Source: Paucimonas sp. (GTDB lineage Bacteria > Pseudomonadota > Gammaproteobacteria > Burkholderiales > Burkholderiaceae_D). From it: DNA of 7,580 nt. Position 1 is the first letter of the stretch, and every line of letters begins with the position of its first letter. Below the pieces are notes generated by a model. The model was not told the DNA's origin. It did not search any database and saw only the letters and a list, made by a program, of their open reading frames with translations. Shown in pieces: positions 1 through 6,727 of the stretch. Where the stretch lies: assembly GCA_029266815.1 (NCBI GenBank), contig JAQSWC010000080.1, forward strand, positions 1 through 7,580, read 5' to 3'. A program made the position numbers and the translations under genes.

Positions 1-94
1 GTGGTTGCTGCTGCAGGAGCCGATGAGCGGACTTCAGATCATGGGCGGCGCGTTGCTGTTGGCGGGTATCTATTTTTCCAAGCGAGGCAGATAG
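1..94 (+). CDS. C-terminal end of an EamA/DMT-family membrane transporter (partial)
   Basis: Only the last 30 codons are present, read from base 2 to a TAG at 92-94. They encode a hydrophobic helix with the pattern QEPMSGLQIMGGALLLAGIY followed by a basic tail (SKRGR). A short EP-containing loop, then a Gly-rich transmembrane helix and a positive C-terminus is typical of the last helix of EamA (drug/metabolite transporter, DMT) inner-membrane permeases. The substrate cannot be inferred. The stop codon is followed at once by the ATG of pabB, with no gap, so the two genes are probably cotranscribed and translationally coupled. The gene is cut by the window edge and is not necessarily broken. 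With so little sequence, another small multi-pass membrane protein remains possible. Confidence 0.6.
   Translation, partial: WLLLQEPMSGLQIMGGALLLAGIYFSKRGR
84..87 (+). promoter_or_regulatory. Ribosome binding site of pabB inside the upstream gene
   Basis: GAGG lies 7 bases before the ATG at 95, within the last codons of the transporter gene. It supports the ATG at 95 as the true start and fits translational coupling, since the upstream stop ends at base 94. Confidence 0.6.
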
Positions 95-1954
95 ATGGTG
101 ACGCGTTTGCCGCCCTCGCCGGATTGTGTGGCCCTGCTCGACGACTGCAGTGCAAGCAGCGCTTCGCCGCAATCCCGGCTGTATGCGGCGCATGCCGGCA
201 CACTGAGGGCCGAGTCGGCGGCCGAACTGGATGCGCTCTTTGCGGGCATGCAGGAAGCATTGGGTAGAGGCTTGCACGCGGTGGCCTTGTTCGACTATGA
301 GTTCGGTGAGCAACTCAAGCGAGTGAGTGAAGAGCGCAAGGGCAAGGCAAGCATCCTTCTTTTCGGGGAATGCAAGCTCCTCTCTGACGACGAGGTGACC
401 CAATGGCTGGAACAGCGGGACAAGCAGGAACAATTCAGTGCAGGTAACGCATCCTATCGTCCCTCCGGCGTCGCAGGCGCAAGAAGCAGTATCAGCCGAG
501 CGGATTTCGAGCGCGAGATAGGGCGCATCAAAGACTATATTGAAGCCGGAGACATCTACCAGCTCAACTATACCTTCCATTTTCATTTCGATGCCTACGG
601 CACGCCAAGCGGGCTGTATCGACGGCTGAGAGAGCGCCAGCCTGTGCCATATGGCGCATTCATCATGCTTCCCGATGGCGACGCGGTTTTATCCCTGTCG
701 CCCGAACTCTTCATCCGCAACCACGGCGGCAACCTGACTGCGCAGCCGATGAAGGGTACTGCTGCCGTCAGTGGAAATGCCGCACTTGATGAGACCACCG
801 CTCGAGCGTTGGCCGCGGATGAAAAGAATCGCGCGGAAAACGTAATGATCGTGGACCTGCTGCGCAACGATCTGGGCCGCGTCGCGGAAACCGGTTCGGT
901 GGCAGTGCCAGCGCTCTTCGAGGTAAACCGCCACGGCGGCGTGCTGCAGATGACGTCCACCGTCACCGCCACGCTGCGCCATGATGCATCGCTTGCCGAT
1001 ATCTTCACCTCGCTCTTTCCCTGCGGTTCCGTCACCGGAGCGCCGAAGCACCGCGCGATGCAGATTATTAGCGACATGGAGCCTGGCGACAGGGGGATCT
1101 ACACCGGCGCCATAGGCTGGTTCGAGCCCGCACCTGCGCAAACCATGCCGGATTTCTGCCTGAGCGTGCCGATCCGCACCCTGGTACTCGCGCCAGGAGA
1201 TGACGGAGGAGTTCGCCCCGGCGTGCTCGGCATCGGCTCGGGCATTGTGTTCGACAGCACCGCGGAAAGCGAGTACGAGGAATGTCTGTTAAAGGCACGT
1301 TTCCTGACGGAGCTGCCGCATGAATTCGAGTTGTTCGAAACCATGCATGCAACGCGCAAGGAGGGAGTACGTTATTTAGACCGCCATTTGTTGCGCCTGG
1401 GAAGATCGGCAAGCTATTTCGGGCTCCCTTTCGATAGCGACTCAGTCGAAATTCAGGTCAAATCCGAGTGTGAAAGGCTGGAAGGGCCGCACTCATATCG
1501 CATGAAGCTTTCCTTGGATGTATTCGGGAAGACAAGCATCCAGACGCACCACGTAGAGCCACTTACAGAGCCCGTGTCCCTGCTGTTGTCCAGCGTCTCC
1601 GTTCGCGCGAACGACCTCTTTCTGCGTCATAAGACCTCAGTGCGAAACCACTATGACGAAGCGTGGAAGACTGCTGAACAGCAAGGCGCGTTCGATGTTC
1701 TGTTCCTGAATGAATATGGCGACATTACCGAGGGTGCGCGAAGCAGTGTAATGATTCGACTAGGTGGAAAATGGCGTACCCCGAAACTGGCATGCGGCCT
1801 GCTGCCGGGAGTGATGCGGGCAGTGATGATGGCGGCATCCGATATCGACATTAGCGAGGGAGTCATTACGGTCGATGAACTGTACTCGGCCGACGAAATC
1901 GCGATCTGCAATGCCTTGCGCGGGGTACTGCGAGCGCGGCTAGCGCAAGAATAA
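95..1954 (+). CDS. pabB: Bifunctional aminodeoxychorismate synthase component I / 4-amino-4-deoxychorismate lyase (PabB-PabC fusion)
   Basis: This 619-residue cytoplasmic enzyme should make p-aminobenzoate for folate. The first half aminates chorismate to 4-amino-4-deoxychorismate, using ammonia from a PabA glutaminase that is not in this window. The second half removes pyruvate. Residues of about 115-400 are the chorismate-binding domain: IEAGDIYQLNYT, PMKGT at 218-222 with the PabB-type Lys220 (anthranilate synthases usually have Ala here), CGSVTGAPK ending at Lys318, and GIGSGIVFDS. From about residue 405 comes a PLP fold-type IV (aminotransferase class IV) domain: FELFETM at its start, the likely PLP Lys513 in RHKTSVRNHYDEA, and TEGARSS with Glu546. 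The fused length and domain order match known bifunctional PabB proteins. Both domains look intact, with no frameshift. The start is supported by GAGG 7 bases upstream, and the stop codon overlaps a terminator hairpin. Confidence 0.93.
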   Translation: MVTRLPPSPDCVALLDDCSASSASPQSRLYAAHAGTLRAESAAELDALFAGMQEALGRGLHAVALFDYEFGEQLKRVSEERKGKASILLFGECKLLSDDEVTQWLEQRDKQEQFSAGNASYRPSGVAGARSSISRADFEREIGRIKDYIEAGDIYQLNYTFHFHFDAYGTPSGLYRRLRERQPVPYGAFIMLPDGDAVLSLSPELFIRNHGGNLTAQPMKGTAAVSGNAALDETTARALAADEKNRAENVMIVDLLRNDLGRVAETGSVAVPALFEVNRHGGVLQMTSTVTATLRHDASLADIFTSLFPCGSVTGAPKHRAMQIISDMEPGDRGIYTGAIGWFEPAPAQTMPDFCLSVPIRTLVLAPGDDGGVRPGVLGIGSGIVFDSTAESEYEECLLKARFLTELPHEFELFETMHATRKEGVRYLDRHLLRLGRSASYFGLPFDSDSVEIQVKSECERLEGPHSYRMKLSLDVFGKTSIQTHHVEPLTEPVSLLLSSVSVRANDLFLRHKTSVRNHYDEAWKTAEQQGAFDVLFLNEYGDITEGARSSVMIRLGGKWRTPKLACGLLPGVMRAVMMAASDIDISEGVITVDELYSADEIAICNALRGVLRARLAQE

Positions 1955-1980
1955 AAACGGCGCAGAAAATGCGCCGTTTT
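1954..1980. terminator. Bidirectional rho-independent terminator between pabB and the S9 peptidase
   Basis: AAAACGGCGCA at 1954-1964 pairs perfectly with TGCGCCGTTTT at 1970-1980, an 11-bp stem with loop GAAAA. The plus transcript ends the stem in four U. The minus transcript has five U, from the A-run at 1953-1957. The hairpin starts on the last base of the pabB stop codon and lies 20 bases past the stop of the convergent peptidase gene, so it can serve both. Confidence 0.9.
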
Positions 1981-2000
1981 AAGTGCGTGCCTGATGCGAA

Positions 2001-4046
2001 TCAGTCCGCGGGGTTATGCGTTTTCAGGAACGTTTCAATGGCGCCGAAGACCTTGTAGCGGTTTTCTTCCTTGGTAATGCCATGTTCCTCGTCTGGCATC
2101 TCAATCCATTCGACGGCCTTCCCTTTTTCCTTGAGTGCATCGCGCATACGTTCCCCGTGGTCGAGAGGGACACGCCGGTCTTTGGCTCCGAAGACCATCA
2201 GCACCGGGGCCTTGATCTTATCTGCATGCCGTGAAGGGGAAGTGGCGTGGAATTGCTCTTTCATCGCGCTCCGGTCGCCAATCAATTCGTTCATCGAATA
2301 AAGGGAGTCGTCACTGTAATGCCACATACCCTTGGTGAAGAGCCAATCGAGTTCGGTAGGACCGAGAAGATTGATGCCGCAACGGTATAGATCCGGATCC
2401 TTGACCAAGCCCATCATCGCAGAATATCCCCCGTAGCTTGCACCCATGATGCAGACTCGTTTGCTGTCGACGATGCCCTGTGCAACTAGGTTTTTGACGC
2501 CATCGGTGACGTCATCCTGCATGGCCAGGCCCCATTGTTTCCATCCGGCCTGAAAATGCTTTTTTCCATATCCTGTCGAACCGCGGAATTGCGGCTGCAA
2601 TACGACATAGCCGAGATCAGCCAGGAACTGGGCCCAGGAATGGAATCCCCAATAAGACCTCGTCCATGGGCCGCCATGGGGCATGACGACCAAGGGAAGG
2701 GATTTCATCGGCTTGTTGCGAGGAACGGTCAGATATGCCGGGATTGTCAGGCCATCGCGCGCCTTGTATTCGAAAATCAACTGGTCTGTCATTTGCTCAG
2801 GGTTGATCCAGGGCATTGCCTTGAAAAGATGCTCGAGCCGCTTCTTCGCCGGATCGTACAGTGCGAATTCTCCGGGCAGATGTGCTGAATAGGAATGAAC
2901 AGCGATGAGCGATTTTGGGTCGCCTGATATCAGATTGATTCTGTCCGGATAAACCGAATCGATGGTTTGCTGAATGGCTTCGTATTCAGCATCGAACCAT
3001 ACCGTGCGTGGCGGTTCAGACATGATGCGCACGCCGAGTACGCGATTTGTTCGTCGCTCGAATATGATGTCGTCTACATCGACTGCCGTATCCGCAGCGA
3101 TTAGCTCGCCCGGCTTGTTGGCTGCGAAATCGTATTTGAAGATGCCTTGCTTATCGCCATCGTGGATTGCACTCACGTACATCGCGCTATCATCTCCAAA
3201 GCCGATGACTTGAAACTTAGGTTCAATGGCGTCTACTTCGGCTAACTTTTTCCACGGCGAGGCCGGGGTGTCTCGATACCATACGTTTCGGAGATTCACC
3301 TTCGAACCTCTGGTAAGCGCCACCCGCAGCTGCCGCGACGCGTCCAGTACAAAACCCTCCGGCATCCCTGGCAATCCGTTGTAGGCAAATTCCTGCTTTT
3401 TGCGTGCATTGACTGTGCTCATGCGAATCAAGCTTGTTCGTGCACCCGCGCCATGAATGGACTCGACGACGATGATGTCGTCGGAAACGCCATCGGCCGG
3501 TGCAACAAACTCGAGATACCGGAGATGGCCGCGCCAACCAGCTTCCATTTCCATGATGTTCAGTTGCTTTCGCACAGTGCTAACCATTTCCGTCAATTTG
3601 CTGCCGTCCAGGTTGACCGCGAATAGTCCGTTTCCGCTGGAGTTGCTGTATTCCGGGTCACGGTCGATCAGGTCGAATACCAGCCGATTGTTGTTGATCC
3701 AATTGACTTCCCATATATCGGCATCGTTGTAGCCTGCCACCGGCGTAACTTTCCTGGTTTCCAGATTCACCACGGCCAGATGCATGCGGCCTTCGACCGC
3801 GGTGGTCACCGCCAGATGGCGTTGGTCGGGGGAGAGCTTTACACGGCCGAACTGCGGCGTCTTGAAGAATTTCTGCAGCCTGTCCTTAGTGTTGGGCAGG
3901 TCCTGTGCGGCAGCAGGCTGTGCAATACCCTGTAGGGTCAGGATAAGTAGAAGTGAAGAAATCAACACTCGCAAGCAAGACCGAGGCTGTAACGCCGGAA
4001 CAAGGGGGCGCAAAGGTAGATTTTTAATATGAAGAGAAATAGACAT
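2001..4046 (-). CDS. Exported S9-family prolyl oligopeptidase-like serine peptidase
   Basis: This 681-residue protein is a probable serine peptidase of the prolyl oligopeptidase family (S9, acylaminoacyl-peptidase/DPP-like), acting on short peptides outside the cytoplasm. Residues of about 27-47 form a hydrophobic stretch ending PAAA before QDLP, a Sec-type signal peptide with a likely cut after Ala47. Residues of about 50-420 fit the seven-bladed beta-propeller. The alpha/beta-hydrolase domain follows: PHGGP at 456-460, QFRGSTGYG, the nucleophile Ser537 in GASYGGY, Asp623 in FGAKDRRVP and His655 in DEEHG. All three catalytic residues are present in the usual order and spacing. The ATG at 4046 gives an unusually long, basic n-region and has no Shine-Dalgarno sequence. 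TTG (codon 25) or GTG (codon 27) would give a more standard signal peptide but also lack a good ribosome site. The gene is probably monocistronic and ends at the shared terminator. Exact substrate specificity cannot be read from the sequence. Confidence 0.9.
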   Translation of the reverse strand: MSISLHIKNLPLRPLVPALQPRSCLRVLISSLLLILTLQGIAQPAAAQDLPNTKDRLQKFFKTPQFGRVKLSPDQRHLAVTTAVEGRMHLAVVNLETRKVTPVAGYNDADIWEVNWINNNRLVFDLIDRDPEYSNSSGNGLFAVNLDGSKLTEMVSTVRKQLNIMEMEAGWRGHLRYLEFVAPADGVSDDIIVVESIHGAGARTSLIRMSTVNARKKQEFAYNGLPGMPEGFVLDASRQLRVALTRGSKVNLRNVWYRDTPASPWKKLAEVDAIEPKFQVIGFGDDSAMYVSAIHDGDKQGIFKYDFAANKPGELIAADTAVDVDDIIFERRTNRVLGVRIMSEPPRTVWFDAEYEAIQQTIDSVYPDRINLISGDPKSLIAVHSYSAHLPGEFALYDPAKKRLEHLFKAMPWINPEQMTDQLIFEYKARDGLTIPAYLTVPRNKPMKSLPLVVMPHGGPWTRSYWGFHSWAQFLADLGYVVLQPQFRGSTGYGKKHFQAGWKQWGLAMQDDVTDGVKNLVAQGIVDSKRVCIMGASYGGYSAMMGLVKDPDLYRCGINLLGPTELDWLFTKGMWHYSDDSLYSMNELIGDRSAMKEQFHATSPSRHADKIKAPVLMVFGAKDRRVPLDHGERMRDALKEKGKAVEWIEMPDEEHGITKEENRYKVFGAIETFLKTHNPAD

Positions 4047-4084
4047 GCATGTATTGTGAAAAAATTGAGGAAGCGTCTGCCGCG

Positions 4085-4130
4085 CCGTAGCTGCACTCTC
4101 GCTGTCTGGCCCAGGCTACGGGCTGACAGC
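4085..4130 (-). promoter_or_regulatory. Possible structured 5' leader of the S9 peptidase mRNA
   Basis: Two inverted repeats overlap in an interleaved way. CCGTAGC at 4085-4091 pairs with GCTACGG at 4115-4121 (7 bp), and GCTGTC at 4101-4106 pairs with GACAGC at 4125-4130 (6 bp). A simple fold can hold only one, so the leader could switch between two forms. The region lies between the candidate promoter and the ATG at 4046. It matches no riboswitch class I recognise. The repeats are seen directly; a regulatory role is inference. Confidence 0.3.
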
Positions 4131-4146
4131 TTGTCGTAATGGCGGA

Positions 4147-4177
4147 ATTTTACAGGGCCGGCGCAACACCTCGGCAA
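4147..4177 (-). promoter_or_regulatory. Candidate sigma-70 promoter of the S9 peptidase gene
   Basis: Read on the minus strand, TAAAAT at 4152-4147 matches five of six bases of the -10 consensus. TTGCCG at 4177-4172 matches four of six bases of the -35 box, with a 19-base spacer that is longer than ideal. Transcription would start near 4140 and give a leader of about 94 bases. Confidence 0.35.
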
Positions 4178-4370
4178 TAGGCCGCGTAAGGCATGAACCT
4201 ATAGATGGGCAACGTCGTGCGAGTGCGAGAGGGTAGTCCCGCTTTTTTTGACGCGCCTCGCAAGGCATTTGGGAAAAACAAGGCCTTGCGTAACCTGCTA
4301 ACTCATGCAGGGGATGGCTGTACAGCATTGTCTCGCCACACTACCGAGGGAGACGTATGCTGGATAAAGA

Positions 4371-4904
4371 TTAGTGGAGAATCAATTGCAACTGCGCCGC
4401 TGTATCATGTGCGCCCATCGTGCGCGCCGCATCCAGCGGATCGATGCCATTCGCATCACGCACATGCGGGTTTGCGCCATGTGCAAGCAGCAATTCAACT
4501 ATCTCGACTCGGTTAAACATCGCCGCCAGCATCAGCGCTGTCTTGCCATCGGGCGAAGCGCCCTCCACGTCGGCCCCGTGTTCCAGCAGCAGGCGCACGA
4601 TGTCGATGTCGCCTTTGTAGGCGGCGCCGGCGATCGGCGTCTGGCCCAAGTCATTGCGGATTTCCGGATCGGCACCGTATTCTAGAAGCACGCGCGCCGT
4701 ATCGTAATGGCCATGATAACTGGCCAGCATCAGCAGGCTGTCGCCTCGCTGGTTGCAGAGGTTAGGCGGCAAACCGATATGGAGCATGGGTTGCAGCGCC
4801 TCGGCGTTCCCGCTTCGTACAAGCTGGAATATCTCCTGCGCGAATTCCAGTGTTTCCGCGTCAAGATGCCGAGGCTTCTGCTGTGAATGCGAAGATGGAT
4901 GCAT
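4371..4904 (-). CDS. Ankyrin-repeat protein paired with catalase (AnkB-like)
   Basis: This 177-residue protein is built almost wholly of ankyrin repeats. After a polar N-terminus (1-19) comes a degenerate first repeat (about 20-52), then repeats in exact 33-residue register with the conserved Gly at 54, 87, 120 and 153. Typical signatures are GHYDTARVLLEYGADP, GDIDIVRLLLEHGADV and RVEIVELLLAHGANP; the fifth repeat is a C-terminal cap. Ankyrin repeats are protein-binding scaffolds without catalytic activity. The gene lies 12 bases downstream of catalase with its ribosome site right after the catalase stop, so the two are one operon. In Pseudomonas aeruginosa the neighbouring AnkB is needed for full KatB activity, so a catalase-support role is the best inference. 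Unlike that periplasmic protein, this one has no visible signal peptide or membrane segment and should be cytoplasmic. Confidence 0.88.
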   Translation of the reverse strand: MHPSSHSQQKPRHLDAETLEFAQEIFQLVRSGNAEALQPMLHIGLPPNLCNQRGDSLLMLASYHGHYDTARVLLEYGADPEIRNDLGQTPIAGAAYKGDIDIVRLLLEHGADVEGASPDGKTALMLAAMFNRVEIVELLLAHGANPHVRDANGIDPLDAARTMGAHDTAAQLQLILH

Positions 4905-4910
4905 GTTGTA

Positions 4911-4916
4911 CTCCTC
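4911..4916 (-). promoter_or_regulatory. Ribosome binding site of the ankyrin gene
   Basis: Minus-strand GAGGAG sits 6 bases before the ATG at 4904 and directly after the catalase TGA (4919-4917). It is a strong Shine-Dalgarno sequence that fixes the ankyrin start. It also favours re-initiation by ribosomes that finish the catalase. Confidence 0.85.
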
Positions 4917-6530
4917 TCATTTGGCGCCGGATGTTTCGCGCGCATCGCGGTAGGGTGAGGTTTCTTCCTTGCGCCCGCTGGTGTAGGTGGAGGCGGATCT
5001 GGCCTGATTGGGCTTGGGCTTGCCCGGCAGCGGAGTCAGGCTGATGGCCCGCTCAAGATCAATGCCGGCTACCTTGGCAACTCGGCGGCCGTAGTCTTCA
5101 TCGCAATGCCACAGATGCCATACCATGCGCAACTGTATCGGTTCGGGACATTGCTTCAGGTCGCCGCCGATATTGGTAACCAGCTCGTCGCGCTCCCAGT
5201 CCTCAAACGTGCGGTAGCGCTCGCCGGCCTGCTGGTAGTCATCGGTTGTGCGGGTAGTCTGGTAACGGCCGAGATGGCCTTCCACCCATTGGTGATATTC
5301 CTTGGGCGGCTTCGGCGCCTCGCGCAATCCTCCCAGCATGCTGGGCTCGTAATTGATGTGCCTGTCTTCTCCGCCGCCATCTATATGAAAATCCATTTGC
5401 CCGTCGCGCTGGTTGGTCTTCGGCCGTGCCTTTTCCTGCGGCGCATTGATCGGCAGTTGCAGGTAGTTGGGGCCAACGCGATAACGTTGCGTATCCGAAT
5501 ACGACAGCGTGCGCCCCTGCAGCATCTTGTCGTCCGAGAAGTCGATGCCGTCCACCAGCACGCCTGTACCGAAGGCAGCCTGCTCCGTTTCAGCAAACAC
5601 ATTGTCCGGATTCCGGTCGAGCACCATGCGTCCTACAGGCAGTAGCGGGAATTTGTCTTCGGGCCAGCGTTTGGTGTCGTCGAGCGGATCGAAGTCGAGT
5701 TCGGGATGGTCGTCGTCGCTCATGAGCTGCACGCAGAATTCCCACTCCGGAAAATCGCCGCGTTCGATCGCGTCGTACAGATCTCTGGTGGCGTGGCCGA
5801 CATCCTGCGCCTGGATCTCGGCAGCCTGTGCGCTGGTCAGATTACGTACGCCCTGCTTCGGGACCCAATGGAATTTCACGAGATGCGCAATGCCCTGGTC
5901 GTTCACCAGCTTATAGGTGTTGACGCCTGAACCTTCCATTTCACGGTAATTGGCCGGTATGCCCCACGGGCTTTTTACCCATGTCACCATGTTCAGTGCT
6001 TCCGGCGTTTGCGAAACGAAATCATAGAAGCGCCATGGCTCCTGCCGGTTGGTGGCCGGGTCGGGCTTGAAGGCATGAATCATGTCCGGGAACTTGATCG
6101 CGTCGCGTATGAAGAAGATCTTCAGGTTGTTGCCAACCAGATCCCAGTTGCCCTCGACAGTCTTCAGCTTCACCGCAAACCCGCGCGGATCGCGAGCCGT
6201 CTCGGGTGACTCCTTGCCGCCAATGACAGTAGAAAAGCGGACGAATACCGGAGTGCGCACCCCGGTTTCATTAAGCACTCTCGCCCGCGTGTATTTCGCT
6301 GCCGGTTCGTCGCCGATTTTTCCATAGGCTTCGAACCAGCCGTGGGCGCCGGTGCCGCGCGCATGCACCACCCGCTCGGGAATCCGCTCGCGATCGAAGT
6401 GGGTGATCTTCTCGATGAAATGGTAATTCTCCAGTGTTGCAGGGCCGCGTTCGCCGACGCTGCGCAACGACTGGTTGTCGCTGACCGGATGACCCTGGCG
6501 GGTAGTCAGTGTGGGACGTTCTTGGTTCAT
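4917..6530 (-). CDS. Haem catalase, small-subunit type
   Basis: This 537-residue monofunctional catalase breaks down hydrogen peroxide to water and oxygen. In order it shows DRERIPERVVHARGTGAHG with catalytic His56, the FVRFSTV and GGKESPETARDPRGFAVK segments, GNWDLVGNNLKIFFIRDA with the active-site Asn (134 or 135), and RTLSYSDTQRYR with the haem-ligand Tyr344 and Arg340. At about 540 residues it lacks the C-terminal flavodoxin-like domain of large-subunit catalases. A polar tail of about 30 residues ends the protein. The start at 6530 is chosen because AAAGGA lies 5 bases upstream; an in-frame ATG 17 codons earlier lacks such a site. No signal peptide is seen, so it should be cytoplasmic. 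It heads an operon with the ankyrin gene, as in katB-ankB of Pseudomonas. I leave the symbol blank because katA and katB cannot be told apart without a tree. One haem-motif position is Leu342 where Phe is usual. Confidence 0.95.
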   Translation of the reverse strand: MNQERPTLTTRQGHPVSDNQSLRSVGERGPATLENYHFIEKITHFDRERIPERVVHARGTGAHGWFEAYGKIGDEPAAKYTRARVLNETGVRTPVFVRFSTVIGGKESPETARDPRGFAVKLKTVEGNWDLVGNNLKIFFIRDAIKFPDMIHAFKPDPATNRQEPWRFYDFVSQTPEALNMVTWVKSPWGIPANYREMEGSGVNTYKLVNDQGIAHLVKFHWVPKQGVRNLTSAQAAEIQAQDVGHATRDLYDAIERGDFPEWEFCVQLMSDDDHPELDFDPLDDTKRWPEDKFPLLPVGRMVLDRNPDNVFAETEQAAFGTGVLVDGIDFSDDKMLQGRTLSYSDTQRYRVGPNYLQLPINAPQEKARPKTNQRDGQMDFHIDGGGEDRHINYEPSMLGGLREAPKPPKEYHQWVEGHLGRYQTTRTTDDYQQAGERYRTFEDWERDELVTNIGGDLKQCPEPIQLRMVWHLWHCDEDYGRRVAKVAGIDLERAISLTPLPGKPKPNQARSASTYTSGRKEETSPYRDARETSGAK

Positions 6531-6535
6531 GGCAA

Positions 6536-6541
6536 TCCTTT
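6536..6541 (-). promoter_or_regulatory. Ribosome binding site that sets the catalase start
   Basis: Minus-strand AAAGGA is 5 bases before the ATG at 6530. It decides the start in favour of MNQERPTL over the longer in-frame option at 6581, whose extra residues do not look like a signal peptide or a catalase N-terminus. Confidence 0.8.
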
Positions 6542-6600
6542 CGGCTGCGAACTGCGGCAGATGGCGAGGCATGAGGAACATGTGTCGCTACGGATCAGGT

Positions 6601-6644
6601 ATAGAACCGAAGGTACGCTATGCAGTTCCACCTAAACCGGTGGA
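6601..6644 (-). promoter_or_regulatory. Possible operator and promoter region of the catalase operon
   Basis: Upstream of catalase an inverted repeat, TCCACC at 6627-6632 and GGTGGA at 6639-6644 with six bases between, is followed (minus direction) by ATAG and CTAT tetramers 13 bases apart (6601-6604 and 6618-6621). No good -35 box is visible, as is common for activator-dependent promoters. ATAG/CTAT recalls OxyR sites, but the spacing does not fit the known 7-base rule. The repeat is seen; binding of a regulator is inference. Confidence 0.3.
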
Positions 6645-6650
6645 CCAAAT

Positions 6651-6680
6651 GAAAAAGGACGGGAGATCCCGTCCTTTTTC
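6651..6680 (-). terminator. Rho-independent terminator of the chitinase gene
   Basis: GAAAAAGGACGGG at 6651-6663 pairs perfectly with CCCGTCCTTTTTC at 6668-6680, a 13-bp stem with a 4-base loop. On the minus strand it ends in five U. It lies 47 bases past the chitinase stop, insulates the catalase operon from the gene upstream, and would also stop plus-strand transcripts. Confidence 0.93.
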
Positions 6681-6727
6681 TGATGCCTACGTTTGCTTCC
6701 ACTTGCGTGGAAGCGGTAAGGTCTTGA

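Larger units (their letters stand above)
4047..4370. other. Gene-free region between the S9 peptidase and ankyrin genes
   Basis: I see no credible gene in these 324 bases. On the peptidase side are a candidate minus-strand promoter (4147-4177) and a leader with two competing hairpins (4085-4130). On the ankyrin side are several small dyads: CGCAAGGC at 4259-4266 with GCCTTGCG at 4283-4290, CCTGC at 4294-4298 with GCAGG at 4307-4311, the palindrome GCTGTACAGC at 4317-4326, and GTCTC at 4330-4334 with GAGAC at 4350-4354. None of them is a clear rho-independent terminator for the ankyrin gene. The nearest candidate is minus-strand CAAGGCCTTG followed by five T (4274-4288). Confidence 0.6.

Noticed and set aside
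595..1141. Long minus-strand open frames (150-160 codons) opposite pabB
   Set aside because: They are antisense to strongly conserved PabB motifs, have low-complexity Ser/Arg-rich translations, and show no ribosome site or recognisable domain.
4229..4248. A plus-strand terminator formed by GGGTAGTCCC before seven T
   Set aside because: The stem is only about 3 bp and no plus-strand gene ends here.
4205..4516. A 103-codon plus-strand open frame in the peptidase-ankyrin gap
   Set aside because: It runs into the ankyrin gene on the opposite strand, has no good ribosome site, and its translation shows no domain.
5106..5645. A 179-codon plus-strand open frame opposite catalase
   Set aside because: It lies wholly antisense to conserved catalase sequence, including the haem motif, and its translation resembles no family. 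It is a GC-driven shadow frame.
6531..6581. An upstream in-frame catalase start at 6581
   Set aside because: The 17 extra residues do not look like a catalase N-terminus or signal peptide, and a good Shine-Dalgarno sequence precedes the ATG at 6530.
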